64,000 nt of DNA. Origin: Casp-actino8 sp964614655 (GTDB lineage Bacteria > Actinomycetota > Acidimicrobiia > Acidimicrobiales > Ilumatobacteraceae). The stretch's first letter is position 1. Every line of letters starts with the position of its first letter. The stretch covers positions 19,376 through 83,375 of the forward strand of contig CAZTPF010000007.1 in the NCBI GenBank assembly GCA_964614655.1. The letters are read 5' to 3'. The notes under the pieces were generated by a model that was not told the origin of the DNA, searched no databases, and saw nothing but the letters and a program-made list of their open reading frames with translations. Both the position numbers and the translations under genes were made by a program. Positions 7,372 through 15,630 of this stretch are shown here, one piece after another.

Positions 7372-8687
7372 GTTCGGTCACCATTCTCGGAGCGTTCACC
7401 GGCCTCGACTGGGGGCTGCTCGCCGTCATTTTGATCCTTCTCGTCTTCCTGATCTTTCTCGCCGTCGCCGAGATGGGGTTGTCGCGAATGACCAAGCCCA
7501 AGGCGGCGGCGCTGGCCGAGCGTCGGCCGAAGCAAGGCAAGGCGCTCGTCGAACTGATCGACGAGCCCGAGAAGTGGATCAATCCTCTTCTCCTCACGGT
7601 CAACGTCAGCCAGACGGTGCAGGCGACCCTCACCGGTGTGGTGACGGCCCGAGCGTTCGGTCCCGTGGGCATCGCGGTCGGTGTCACGTTGAACGTGCTG
7701 GTTTTCTTCGTTCTCGCCGAAGCGGTTCCGAAGACCTACGCCGTCATCCACTCCGAGAGGGCTGCCCTTCTGTCGGCCCGAGGCATCCGCGGTCTCGTCG
7801 CCTTTCCTCCGCTGAAGCTGGTCTCACGCGCTCTCATCAAGCTCACCAATGTGATCGTGAAAGGCAAAGGCCTCGAGGACGGCCCGTTCGTGAAGGAGCA
7901 GGAGTTCCTCGGTGTGGTCGAAGTCGCAGCTCAAGAGGAAGTCATCGAGAAGCACGAGCGTGAGCTCATCGAGTCCGTGATCGAGTTCGGAGACACCGTC
8001 GCTCGAGAGATCATGGTCCCACAGCCCGACATGATCACCGTTGCGGTGTCGTCCACCGTCGACGAGGTGATCGGTGTCAGCATCGCCCACGGTTTCTCCC
8101 GGATGCCGGTGATCAACGACGACGACGACGTCGTCGGAGTCGCCTTCATGAAGGATCTCGTCCGTCTCGAACGCCTCGGACGCGGCGCCGAACTCGTGAC
8201 GGCGCACATGCGCGACGTCGTCGTGGTACCCGAGAACAAGCCGGTCGCAAAGTTGATGCGCGAGATGCAGACGAACAAGTTCCATCTGGCGGTTGTCGCC
8301 GACGAGTACGGATCGATCACCGGCATGATCACCCTCGAGGACTGTCTCGAAGAACTCGTCGGCGAGATCGTCGACGAGTACGACCGTGAGGAAACCGAGA
8401 TCAGCCAGCTGCCCAACGGCGACTTGTTGGTTCTCGGCTCGACGAGCGTGTCGGACGTGAACGAGAAGTTGTCGACCCACATCCCCGACGAGGAGTGGGA
8501 CTCCATCGGAGGATTCGTGTTCGGCACCCTCGAACACGTGCCCTCGGTCGGTGAGTTCGTCGATTTCGAGGGCTGGAGATTCCGAGTGGCCGAGTTGAAG
8601 GGTCGCCGGATCCAGAAGGTCCGCGTCACCCTCATCGAAGTCCCGTCCGACCAGCCGACGGAGGATGAGTCGACAGCGACCAACTAG
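7368..8687 (+). CDS. Hemolysin-family (CorC/HlyC, CNNM) membrane protein
   Basis: 439 residues. The N-terminal CNNM/DUF21 domain has hydrophobic segments at about 13-35 and 95-120 (GIAVGVTLNVLVFFVLAEAVPK). It is followed by a CBS-domain pair (about 215-335, with VSIAHGFSRMPVIND and VVADEYGSITGMITLEDCLEE) and a C-terminal CorC/HlyC transporter-associated domain. The family is linked to Mg/Co efflux and membrane integrity. In actinobacteria it commonly follows phoH-ybeY and precedes era; here era is about 16 kb away. Start: ATG overlapping the ybeY stop; upstream in-frame starts lie within ybeY. Confidence 0.9.
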   Translation: MSSVTILGAFTGLDWGLLAVILILLVFLIFLAVAEMGLSRMTKPKAAALAERRPKQGKALVELIDEPEKWINPLLLTVNVSQTVQATLTGVVTARAFGPVGIAVGVTLNVLVFFVLAEAVPKTYAVIHSERAALLSARGIRGLVAFPPLKLVSRALIKLTNVIVKGKGLEDGPFVKEQEFLGVVEVAAQEEVIEKHERELIESVIEFGDTVAREIMVPQPDMITVAVSSTVDEVIGVSIAHGFSRMPVINDDDDVVGVAFMKDLVRLERLGRGAELVTAHMRDVVVVPENKPVAKLMREMQTNKFHLAVVADEYGSITGMITLEDCLEELVGEIVDEYDREETEISQLPNGDLLVLGSTSVSDVNEKLSTHIPDEEWDSIGGFVFGTLEHVPSVGEFVDFEGWRFRVAELKGRRIQKVRVTLIEVPSDQPTEDESTATN

Positions 8688-8690
8688 GTT
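8685..8690 (+). promoter_or_regulatory. -10 box TAGGTT, 6 nt before the start at 8697
   Basis: It overlaps the stop codon of the CorC-like gene and implies a leaderless transcript for the next gene. Confidence 0.5.
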
Positions 8691-8696
8691 CGCCCC

Positions 8697-9434
8697 ATGG
8701 ACATTCGACTCGACGGCAAAGTCGCCCTGGTGACCGGGGCATCGCGGGGAATCGGCCGAGCCATGGCCAAGACGATGGCCGAATCGGGAGCGAGCGTGAT
8801 GATGGTCTCACGCAAGATCGACGAATCGTCGCTCGAGGGCATCGACGGCGAAGTCTCGATCCATCCTGCCAACACCGGTGACGTCGAGGCCGGTCGCCGT
8901 TGTGTCGAGGTGACGCTCGAGAAGTACGGGCGGATCGACGTTCTGGTGAACAACGCCGCCACGAACCCTTATTTCGGAGACACCCTCGGCGTCGACGAGG
9001 CTCGCTACGACAAGACCTTCCAAGTGAATCTTCGCGGACCGATCTTTTGGACGGCCGCCGTGTGGGACGCGTGGATGAAGGACAATCCCGGAGTCGTTCT
9101 GAACGTGGCGTCGGTCGGAGGTATTCGCTCCGAGACCGGTCTCGGTGTCTACAACCTCACCAAAGCCGCCCTCATCCATCTGACCCGTCAGCTGGGCGGG
9201 GAACTCGGTCCGACTCGAGTGGTCGGAATCGCGCCGGGCTTGGTCACCACCGACTTCGCCGCCTTCCTCGTCGACAATTTCGGTGATCGGCTGGCGGCGG
9301 CGCTTCCGACGAAGAGGTTGGGCGATCCACAGGACATCGCGAATCTGGCCACTTTCCTCGTGTCGGACGCCGCCAGCTGGATCACTGGCGAGACCTACGT
9401 GATCGACGGCGGTGCCGGAACCCGTTCCAGTTGA
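8697..9434 (+). CDS. SDR-family oxidoreductase
   Basis: 245 residues, classical short-chain dehydrogenase/reductase. The cofactor motif TGASRGIG is at residues 13-20, NNAA near residue 85, the catalytic Ser in NVASVGG, and YNLTK as the YxxxK pair. The C-terminal VIDGGAG is typical. The substrate cannot be read from sequence. A FabG-like or acyl/steroid dehydrogenase role fits the neighbouring acyl-CoA genes. It converges on another SDR gene 63 bp away. Confidence 0.88.
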   Translation: MDIRLDGKVALVTGASRGIGRAMAKTMAESGASVMMVSRKIDESSLEGIDGEVSIHPANTGDVEAGRRCVEVTLEKYGRIDVLVNNAATNPYFGDTLGVDEARYDKTFQVNLRGPIFWTAAVWDAWMKDNPGVVLNVASVGGIRSETGLGVYNLTKAALIHLTRQLGGELGPTRVVGIAPGLVTTDFAAFLVDNFGDRLAAALPTKRLGDPQDIANLATFLVSDAASWITGETYVIDGGAGTRSS

Positions 9435-9497
9435 CGGAGTTCGTCGGCGAGTCGACGTCCGGCGATGCCGAGGGCGACCGCCGTTGCGGCGAATCGT

Positions 9498-10295
9498 TCA
9501 CTCGGAGAAGTTCTGGAAGATACGAGGAAGGTCGGGATACCGGCCGGTGTTGCCGCCGCCGTCGATCGAGAGGAACGACGCGCTCATGAACGTCGAGTCG
9601 TCGGACGCGAGGAAGAGGGCGAGTTCGGCGATCTCGGCCGGTTCGGCGAATCGATGGAGGGGAGCGTTCTCCACGAACTCGTCGACGACACCTGGAACGC
9701 CGAAGAAGCCTGCTGTGGCGTTGGTGCGGACGAGTCCGGGAGCGATGGTGTTGGCGCGGATGTTCCTTTCGCCGAGCTCCATGGCCGCCACACGAGTGAG
9801 CATGGCCACCCCGGCTTTGGCCGCACAGTAGGCGGCCATTCCCTTGGAGGGCTGAATGGCGTTGAGAGACGCAATGGTCAGAAGTGATCCGCCGTCGCGC
9901 ATCGTTCTCGACGCATGCTTGACGGTGACGAAGACCCCGGTGAGGCACAGGTCGATGATGCGTTGCCATTCGTCGAGAGGATGATCGGCGAGGAGTCCGT
10001 ACGTCCCGGCGCCGGCATTGGCGACGACCACGTCGACTCCGCCAAAGTGCGACGCGGCGACGGCGAAGAGGTTCTCGACGTCGGTCTCTCGGGTGACGTC
10101 ACAGCGGGCAGTGACGAGGAAGCGATCGGATGCCAGCTGTTCCATGGCCGCCAAGCCGCCTTCGTCGACGTCGCCGGCCACCACGCAAGCTCCCTCGGAC
10201 AGGAATTTCTCGGTGATGGCGAGGCCGATACCCGACGCCGCGCCGGTGACGACTGCGACTTTTCCGGACAGGCGGTCGAAGGTTCGTGTTGTCAC
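9498..10295 (-). CDS. SDR-family oxidoreductase
   Basis: 265 residues from a GTG start at 10295. TGAASGIG is at residues 17-24, DVT at the adenine-binding position, ANAGAG, and YCAAKAG with the catalytic Tyr and Lys. The C-terminus LSIDGGGNTG is followed by a short extension. The start is fixed by a -10-like box (TACTGT) 6 nt upstream. The reaction is unknown. It lies downstream of menE on the same strand but appears to have its own promoter. Confidence 0.87.
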   Translation of the reverse strand: MTTRTFDRLSGKVAVVTGAASGIGLAITEKFLSEGACVVAGDVDEGGLAAMEQLASDRFLVTARCDVTRETDVENLFAVAASHFGGVDVVVANAGAGTYGLLADHPLDEWQRIIDLCLTGVFVTVKHASRTMRDGGSLLTIASLNAIQPSKGMAAYCAAKAGVAMLTRVAAMELGERNIRANTIAPGLVRTNATAGFFGVPGVVDEFVENAPLHRFAEPAEIAELALFLASDDSTFMSASFLSIDGGGNTGRYPDLPRIFQNFSE

Positions 10296-10301
10296 GGGCC
10301 G

Positions 10302-10307
10302 ACAGTA
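10302..10307 (-). promoter_or_regulatory. -10 box TACTGT before the SDR start at 10295
   Basis: Spacer of 6 nt to the GTG on the minus strand. Confidence 0.5.
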
Positions 10308-10315
10308 GCCCTTCG

Positions 10316-11440
10316 TCAGAGGTCGCGCAGTCGCTGCTCGACGAGTTCGCGAACCGCGCCTCGTCGGATCTTGCCGAGCGAAGTCGTCGGCATCTGCGAC
10401 AGGTGAACGACGCGCTTCGGTGCGCAGAACGCCGGCAACTGGGATCCGACTGCGTCCCGAAGGGCCGCGACGTCGAGATCGTGATCGGTGGTGGCGGCCA
10501 CGACCATCTGCCCCCATTCTTCGTCGGTCACTCCCACGATGCAGACGATCGACTCGGGAAAGAATGTGGAGACGGCACGTTCGACGGCATCGGGCCAGAC
10601 CTTCTCGCCGCCGGTCTTGATCATGTCGTCGAGTCGCCCGTCGACGGACAGAACGCCGTCGACGAACGAGCCCACGTCGCCGGTGTGCAGCCATCCGTCG
10701 TCGTCGATCACAGTCGTTCCGTCGCGGTAAGTGCGCATGTTGGTGGGCGACTTGATCAGAATCTCGCCGTCGTCTCCGATTCGGATCTCGACGCCGTCGA
10801 GCGGAGATCCGTCGTAGACGACGCCGCTCCCGGTCTCGGTGAGCCCGTAGGTGGCGACGACGTGCGGCGGTCGATCGGCGGGCGGACGGGATCCTCCCAG
10901 AAGTACACAGCGAAAGATGTCGGGATCGATTCGTCGGAGCGCAGTCGGGACGAGAGACACGTGGGTGCATCCGGAGGCGGCGGCATCACGGACGACATCG
11001 GCGTCGAACTTCTCGACGACGGTCAGGTCGGCACCGGTGTCGAGGGCCTTGAAGATCACCGACAGCCCACCGACGTGAGAAAGAGGAAGGCAGGCGAGCC
11101 AGTGCGTGTCGGGTCCGGAGGGGAGTCGGCGACTCCCGAGGCGAGCCGAGGCACGAACGGCGTCGCGAGTGAGGACGACTCCTTTGGGTGTTCCTGTGCT
11201 CCCGCTGGTCGCCACGACGAGGGCGTCACCGTCCTCCACGTCGAGTCCGCCGTCGAGTGCGATCTCGCCATCAGTCGTACGGACGAACGAAGCGCCGAGC
11301 GTGAAGGCGACCCGCCGTCGCTCGTCGATTCCGAGTCGCTGATCGAGGGGCAAGATCGCGTCGCCGCGGTCCAGGACGTTCGTCAGGTGATCGACGAACG
11401 ACGGACCGGCGGGCAGATCGAGCGCGACGAGTCGAGGCAC
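10316..11440 (-). CDS. menE: o-Succinylbenzoate-CoA ligase
   Basis: 374 residues, adenylate-forming (ANL) superfamily. The AMP-binding P-loop ATSGSTGTPKGV, the ATYGLTETGSG motif (A5), WLHTGDVG (A7) and the C-terminal catalytic region TSLGKIRRG (A10 Lys) are all present. It is shorter than the 430-490 residues of many MenE enzymes, because the N-terminal subdomain is reduced, as is common for actinobacterial MenE. The assignment as MenE rests on the surrounding menA, menH, menD, menF and menG. It would activate o-succinylbenzoate for naphthoquinone ring formation. Confidence 0.82.
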   Translation of the reverse strand: MPRLVALDLPAGPSFVDHLTNVLDRGDAILPLDQRLGIDERRRVAFTLGASFVRTTDGEIALDGGLDVEDGDALVVATSGSTGTPKGVVLTRDAVRASARLGSRRLPSGPDTHWLACLPLSHVGGLSVIFKALDTGADLTVVEKFDADVVRDAAASGCTHVSLVPTALRRIDPDIFRCVLLGGSRPPADRPPHVVATYGLTETGSGVVYDGSPLDGVEIRIGDDGEILIKSPTNMRTYRDGTTVIDDDGWLHTGDVGSFVDGVLSVDGRLDDMIKTGGEKVWPDAVERAVSTFFPESIVCIVGVTDEEWGQMVVAATTDHDLDVAALRDAVGSQLPAFCAPKRVVHLSQMPTTSLGKIRRGAVRELVEQRLRDL

Positions 11441-11447
11441 CCGATCA

Positions 11448-11453
11448 GGCTAG
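11448..11453 (-). promoter_or_regulatory. -10 box TAGCCT before menE
   Basis: Seven nt upstream of the GTG at 11440. Confidence 0.5.
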
Positions 11454-11467
11454 GTCGCGTCACTTCG

Positions 11468-12874
11468 TCACCAGGTCGGATCGATGGGAGTCGCGAGGCC
11501 GAGCGCCTGGTCGACGGCCGACGCCACGTCGAGGCAGATCAGATCGTCGTATCGCCAACCTGACACCTGGACCCCGACGGGCAGGCCGTCGGCGATTCCG
11601 GCGGGGACGACGGCGGCCGGCGATCCGAAGAGATTGGCCGCCATGACGGGGCGGAAGGTCTCGAACACGACCTCGGCCGAGGCGGCGTCGAGGAGGTCGA
11701 ATCCGTGAGGGAAGGCCGGCAAGGCCCAGGTTGGCGAGAGAAGAACGTCGAAGTCGGCGAACCACTCGGACCACTCGCGTGCGAGCTCGTGTCGCTGGGC
11801 GTGGAGAAACGTGATGGCGGTCTGATCGAGTCGAGGAAACTTCTCGCGTCCGAATTCGAGGAAGCGCCGGGCGTCGTCACCGAGGACGCCGTCGAGGAGC
11901 GGCTGCATCACGGAGAGTTCCGCATTGAGGGTGGCCGACCACATCTCGATGGCCGACTCGAAACGCGGAGGAAGCGCTTCCACCACGTCGTGTCCGAGCG
12001 ACGACAGCACGTCGGCAGCCGATCGCACGACGGACGCGATTCCCGGGTCGGTCCGGCCACCGGGAACGTCGGCCATCACTGCTACACGCCAGGGGCGGTC
12101 CTCGGGTGCTCGGCTCAGGTGGGCGGGTGTCGAATAGGGATCGCGGGAGTGCGCGCCCCGGATGGCATCGAATCCGATGCGGACGTCGTCGATACGTCGA
12201 GCCATGACCCCGTCGACAAGCATGAGTTGCGAGGCCAAGCCGAGCGACGTGGGCGGAATCTCGGTGGCCCATGGAACGATGCCTTGCGTCGGCTTGATCG
12301 ACGCGACTCCGCAGCAGTGCGCAGGGTTGCGCAAGGACCCCCCGATGTCGTTACCGAGTCCGATCGGAGACATTCCGGATGCGAGGGCGGCCGCCTCACC
12401 CCCGCTCGAACCACCGGCGGTTCGGTCGTGGTGCCACGGATTGCGAGTGAGCCCGTGCAACGACGAATCGGTGTGGACGCGCAATCCCATGTCGGGGAGG
12501 TTGGTGCGTCCGATCGGAATCGCGCCGGCCCGTCTCATGCGCTCGACGATCGGGGCATCGGATGAACTGATCGCTTGAGCGAGAGCTGGCACCGCGTTCG
12601 TCGTCGGAGTGCCGGCCAGATCGATGTTCTCCTTGACGGTGCAGGGAACGCCGTGCAACGGACCGATAGGTTCGCCCGCTCGTCGCATTGCGTCGGCGCG
12701 ATCGGCATCGGCTCGCGCTCGGTCGTCGAAACGATGAACGATCGCGTTCAATCGCGGATTGACGTCGTCGACACGCGAAAGGTGCGCGTCGACGACCTCG
12801 CGACTCGACACCTCGCCACTTGCGATCAAACGGGCGAGTTCTCGCGCCGACTGGCGCCACAATTCGTCGGACAC
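11468..12874 (-). CDS. Amidase-signature family hydrolase
   Basis: 468 residues. The amidase signature is complete: Lys81 in GVPCTVKENID, the Gly/Ser-rich GGSSGGEAAALASG with Ser156, and Ser180 in GNDIGGSLRNPA, giving the Ser-cisSer-Lys triad. The family includes GatA and many amide or carbamate hydrolases. No gatB or gatC is adjacent, so an independent amidase is more likely than a GatCAB subunit. The substrate is unknown. It is divergent from menA, with a 57-bp shared promoter region. Confidence 0.87.
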   Translation of the reverse strand: MSDELWRQSARELARLIASGEVSSREVVDAHLSRVDDVNPRLNAIVHRFDDRARADADRADAMRRAGEPIGPLHGVPCTVKENIDLAGTPTTNAVPALAQAISSSDAPIVERMRRAGAIPIGRTNLPDMGLRVHTDSSLHGLTRNPWHHDRTAGGSSGGEAAALASGMSPIGLGNDIGGSLRNPAHCCGVASIKPTQGIVPWATEIPPTSLGLASQLMLVDGVMARRIDDVRIGFDAIRGAHSRDPYSTPAHLSRAPEDRPWRVAVMADVPGGRTDPGIASVVRSAADVLSSLGHDVVEALPPRFESAIEMWSATLNAELSVMQPLLDGVLGDDARRFLEFGREKFPRLDQTAITFLHAQRHELAREWSEWFADFDVLLSPTWALPAFPHGFDLLDAASAEVVFETFRPVMAANLFGSPAAVVPAGIADGLPVGVQVSGWRYDDLICLDVASAVDQALGLATPIDPTW

Positions 12875-12881
12875 GATGGCG

Positions 12882-12887
12882 ACAGTA
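12882..12887 (-). promoter_or_regulatory. -10 box TACTGT before the amidase gene
   Basis: Seven nt ahead of the GTG at 12874; it faces the menA promoter. Confidence 0.5.
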
Positions 12888-12902
12888 TCCCGTCCTCATC
12901 GG

Positions 12903-12908
12903 TACTCT
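12903..12908 (+). promoter_or_regulatory. -10 box TACTCT for menA leader ORF
   Basis: Six nt ahead of a GTG at 12915 that opens a six-residue ORF leading into menA. Confidence 0.5.
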
Positions 12909-12914
12909 GGCCGG

Positions 12915-12935
12915 GTGGTTCGGGGTCTTGAGTGA
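12915..12935 (+). CDS. Putative leaderless micro-ORF coupled to menA
   Basis: GTG then five sense codons and TGA (VVRGLE). The GTG lies where the transcript should begin, and the TGA overlaps the menA GTG start in a GTGA junction. It may serve to load ribosomes that reinitiate on menA. The peptide itself need not be functional. Confidence 0.4.
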   Translation: MVRGLE

Positions 12936-13795
12936 ATCGCTGGATCGTCGGGTCCCGGCCCCGCACTCTTCCGGCAGCCATCGTGCCGGTCGCCTTGGGT
13001 GCAGTCGTCGCCGTTGGCGAGGGTGGTGCCGTCTGGACGTCCGTGCCGTTGGCGGCGGTCGTCGCTTTGGCCCTGCAAGTGGGCGTCAACTACGCCAACG
13101 ACTACAGCGACGGGGTTCGCGGTACCGACGACGAGCGGGTCGGGCCGGTTCGTCTCGTGGCATCAGGTCTGGCGACAGCTCGTGCGGTGAAGGTGGCCGC
13201 CATCGGGTCGTTCGGCGTGGCGGCGGCGGTCGGTCTGGTGCTCGCCGCCATGACGACGTGGTGGCTGCTCGTCATCGGCGCGGCCTGCATTCTGGCCGGT
13301 TGGTTCTACACGGGCGGCCCGCGCCCTTACGGCTACGCCGGGTTCGGTGAGGTCTTCGTTTTCGTCTTCTTCGGATTGGTGGCCACCGCCGGTACCACGT
13401 ACGTCGTGCTCGAGCGCCTGCCGGCTGCATCGTGGTGGCTCGGAACGTCGACCGGCGCTCTGTCGTGCGCGTTGCTCGTCACGAACAACCTTCGCGACGT
13501 GCCGACTGATCGTCTCGTCGGCAAGAACACGTTGGCCGTTCGTCTGGGCGTCGAGCGAACACGCATTCTCTACGTCGCTTTGATCGCGGTGTCGTTCGTC
13601 ACCTTGATCGTGGCGGGCGTCGATCGTCCCGAGTTCCTCGTCGGTCTGCTGGCTGTCCCGCTCGCCGTGCGTCCGGTGCGCGACGTTCTCGCTGGCGCGA
13701 GCGACCGGGAACTCGTCCCGATCCTCGGCGGAACGGGCCGAATCCAGTTGGTCGTCGGAGTGCTCGTGGTGGCATCGACGATCGTGTTGGGTTAG
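12932..13795 (+). CDS. menA: 1,4-Dihydroxy-2-naphthoate polyprenyltransferase
   Basis: 287 residues, UbiA-superfamily integral membrane enzyme that attaches the polyprenyl tail to dihydroxynaphthoate. The first Asp-rich motif NYANDYSDGVRGTDD (residues 53-67) matches MenA, and the second is NNLRDVPTD. About eight or nine hydrophobic helices are visible between them and to the C-terminus. GTG start as above. Confidence 0.93.
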   Translation: MNRWIVGSRPRTLPAAIVPVALGAVVAVGEGGAVWTSVPLAAVVALALQVGVNYANDYSDGVRGTDDERVGPVRLVASGLATARAVKVAAIGSFGVAAAVGLVLAAMTTWWLLVIGAACILAGWFYTGGPRPYGYAGFGEVFVFVFFGLVATAGTTYVVLERLPAASWWLGTSTGALSCALLVTNNLRDVPTDRLVGKNTLAVRLGVERTRILYVALIAVSFVTLIVAGVDRPEFLVGLLAVPLAVRPVRDVLAGASDRELVPILGGTGRIQLVVGVLVVASTIVLG

Positions 13796-13798
13796 TTT
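13793..13798 (+). promoter_or_regulatory. -10 box TAGTTT for the gene at 13805
   Basis: Overlaps the menA stop codon; 6 nt to the ATG. Confidence 0.5.
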
Positions 13799-13804
13799 CG
13801 ACCG

Positions 13805-14074
13805 ATGGCGTCCTTACCCCCTCCGCCTCCCGCCGGTGACCGCTCCGGAACTCCCCGCACCGATGCTCGTGCGGTCGCCGCTCTCGTCTGCGGCATTCTC
13901 GGTCTTTTGATTCTCGGTCTGGTGTTCGGCGCCGTGGCCGTGATCCTCGGTCGCCGTTCTCGTCGCGAGATCATGGAGCAGCCGGCCGTCCTGAAGGGTC
14001 TCGGTCTCGCCACGGCGGGCATGGTGCTCGGCGTGATCGACATGGCGGCTTACATCTTCATCGTCTTCGCCTGA
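13805..14074 (+). CDS. Small membrane protein, DUF4190-like
   Basis: 89 residues. A Pro-rich N-terminal tail (about 20 residues, starting MASLPPPPPAGD) is followed by two hydrophobic segments at about 24-49 and 64-89, with an RRSRREI cytoplasmic loop between them. This layout, with the VCGILGLL start of the first helix, is that of DUF4190-type proteins, whose role is unknown. It has its own leaderless promoter and converges on menH. Confidence 0.75.
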   Translation: MASLPPPPPAGDRSGTPRTDARAVAALVCGILGLLILGLVFGAVAVILGRRSRREIMEQPAVLKGLGLATAGMVLGVIDMAAYIFIVFA

Positions 14075-14084
14075 GCGCGATCAC

Positions 14085-14903
14085 CTAGCTTGCCGTTCGA
14101 CTGCTCTCGACGATCGTGGCCATGGTGATCGGATCCTCGAGGTGCACGGCGTGCCCGCGACCCGGTACGTCGACTCGTCGAACCTGACCGCCGAACAGTT
14201 CGGCCATGCGGTCGGCGATCGTCGAGAACTTAAGGTCGTCGCGACCGGTCACCAATGTCGTCGGGCAGTCGATGTCTCCGAGTCGCGACCAGAGAGAATC
14301 CTGAACGCCGGTTCCGGCCGATCGCAGAGAGTGGGCCAGACCCGAGGGCGTGTTCCGACGACGATCGTCGAGATTTTGCCGGTCGGTCGGAAGCGAGGCG
14401 AAGAGCGGTTGGCTCAACCACTCGCTCAGGAAGGCGTCGAGATCCATGGTTTCGAGCCGTTCGGCGAGCTCGTCGTCCCGTCGTCGACGCTCAGCGCGCT
14501 CGGACGCATCGTCGAGACCAGGTGACGCCCCGACGAGGACGAGAGCGAGTGCTGCGTCGGGGTGGTGGACGGCGATGTGCAGAGCCGTGCGCCCTCCCAT
14601 GGAGTAGCCGACGTAGACGGCGGGTGGCAGGTGGGTGGCGAGGGCGTCGGCATAGTCGGCGATTCCGATACGACACCCCGACGATGCGCCGTGGCCCGGC
14701 GCGTCCGGCAGGTAGATCTCGGCGTCGGGGTCGAGGTGGGTGACGACCGGATCCCAGGAGCGACCGGTCTGGGTGAACCCGTGCAACAGGACGATCGGTG
14801 GACGTCGACCCGCCCGTCGGTGGACGTGCAATTCGCCGTCCTCGTCGATGGCGAGTTCCGACCAGACGGGATCCACGGAACCTCGATCGTCACTCGGCCG
14901 CAC
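14085..14903 (-). CDS. menH: Alpha/beta hydrolase, probable SHCHC synthase MenH
   Basis: 272 residues. The oxyanion segment LLHGFTQTGRSW, the nucleophile elbow GYSMGGR, a conserved Asp in VTGRDD, and the catalytic His in GRGHAVHLE give a full triad. GFTQTGRSW and the G-Y-S-M-G-G-R elbow are characteristic of MenH, which eliminates pyruvate from SEPHCHC, the product of MenD. The annotated ATG overlaps the upstream thioredoxin-fold gene by 14 nt. A GTG at 14876 (VDPVWSEL) would avoid the overlap and may be the true start. Confidence 0.8.
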   Translation of the reverse strand: MRPSDDRGSVDPVWSELAIDEDGELHVHRRAGRRPPIVLLHGFTQTGRSWDPVVTHLDPDAEIYLPDAPGHGASSGCRIGIADYADALATHLPPAVYVGYSMGGRTALHIAVHHPDAALALVLVGASPGLDDASERAERRRRDDELAERLETMDLDAFLSEWLSQPLFASLPTDRQNLDDRRRNTPSGLAHSLRSAGTGVQDSLWSRLGDIDCPTTLVTGRDDLKFSTIADRMAELFGGQVRRVDVPGRGHAVHLEDPITMATIVESSRTAS

Positions 14904-15558
14904 GAGAGGCAGCGCGTCGAAGAACCCTTTCGAAGGTGTCGCTGTCCTGCGCGCCCGGGATGGCCCACTGCCCTTCGATCACATAGGTGGGCACTCCGGT
15001 GATCCCGTGACTCGCGGCCTGGGCGAGTTCTTCGTTCACTTCGCCCACACCCGAATCAGAGGCGAGGAAATCGAGGACTTCCTCGGCGGTCGAATCGAGG
15101 ATCGGTGCCGCGATCTCGGCGAGAGTGTCACGATCTCCGATGTGTCGACCTTGGACGAAGTAGGCCTCGAGAAGAGCTTCCTTCAGTCGTTCCTGCGATC
15201 CGTCCGCCCGCTCGCCGGCGAGCCACAGCAGTCGATGGGCGAGGAGCGTGTTGGACCGTTGGGCGATGTCCATACGGAAGGCGAGTCCGTCCTCGGCCGC
15301 CGTCCGGGTCAGGTGGTCGAGAATGGCGTCGGCTCGTTCGGCGCCCCCGAACTTCTTCGCGTAGCCCTCGCGAGCCGGGACGGAGCGATCCTTGGGTGCC
15401 GTCGGGTCGAGTTGGTAGGCCCGATAGATCACGTCGACCTCGACGGGGTCGTCGCCGGTCGACAAAGCGTCGAGGGCACGCTCGAAACGCCGCTTTCCGA
15501 TGTAGCACCACGGACAGATCACGTCCGACCAGATCTCGACCCGCAGAACCCTCGCCAC
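14890..15558 (-). CDS. DsbA-family (FrnE-like) oxidoreductase
   Basis: 222 residues, no signal peptide. The redox motif CPWC is at residues 15-18, with the FrnE/2-hydroxychromene isomerase-like helical insertion (YRAYQLDP, AHRLLWLAG) and the cis-Pro segment GVPTYVI near residue 190. It is probably a cytoplasmic thiol oxidoreductase; the substrate is unknown. GTG start 6 nt after TAGGGT. It is the first gene of a two-gene unit with menH and is divergent from menD. Confidence 0.87.
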   Translation of the reverse strand: MARVLRVEIWSDVICPWCYIGKRRFERALDALSTGDDPVEVDVIYRAYQLDPTAPKDRSVPAREGYAKKFGGAERADAILDHLTRTAAEDGLAFRMDIAQRSNTLLAHRLLWLAGERADGSQERLKEALLEAYFVQGRHIGDRDTLAEIAAPILDSTAEEVLDFLASDSGVGEVNEELAQAASHGITGVPTYVIEGQWAIPGAQDSDTFERVLRRAASRAAE

Positions 15559-15564
15559 GACGTC

Positions 15565-15570
15565 ACCCTA
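15565..15570 (-). promoter_or_regulatory. -10 box TAGGGT for the DsbA-like gene and menH
   Basis: Six nt upstream of the GTG at 15558. Confidence 0.55.
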
Positions 15571-15619
15571 ATTGGCCAACTGACACGTCCGACATCGTCG
15601 TAGTCCAACCAGATCCTCG

Positions 15620-15625
15620 TAGCGT
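15620..15625 (+). promoter_or_regulatory. -10 box TAGCGT for menD
   Basis: Five nt to GTG 15631 and eight to ATG 15634; either could be the leaderless start. Confidence 0.5.
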
Positions 15626-15630
15626 TCTCG

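Noticed and set aside
11468..12874. Amidase as GatA of the tRNA amidotransferase
   Set aside because: No gatB or gatC neighbours, and the triad alone does not separate GatA from other amidase-signature enzymes.
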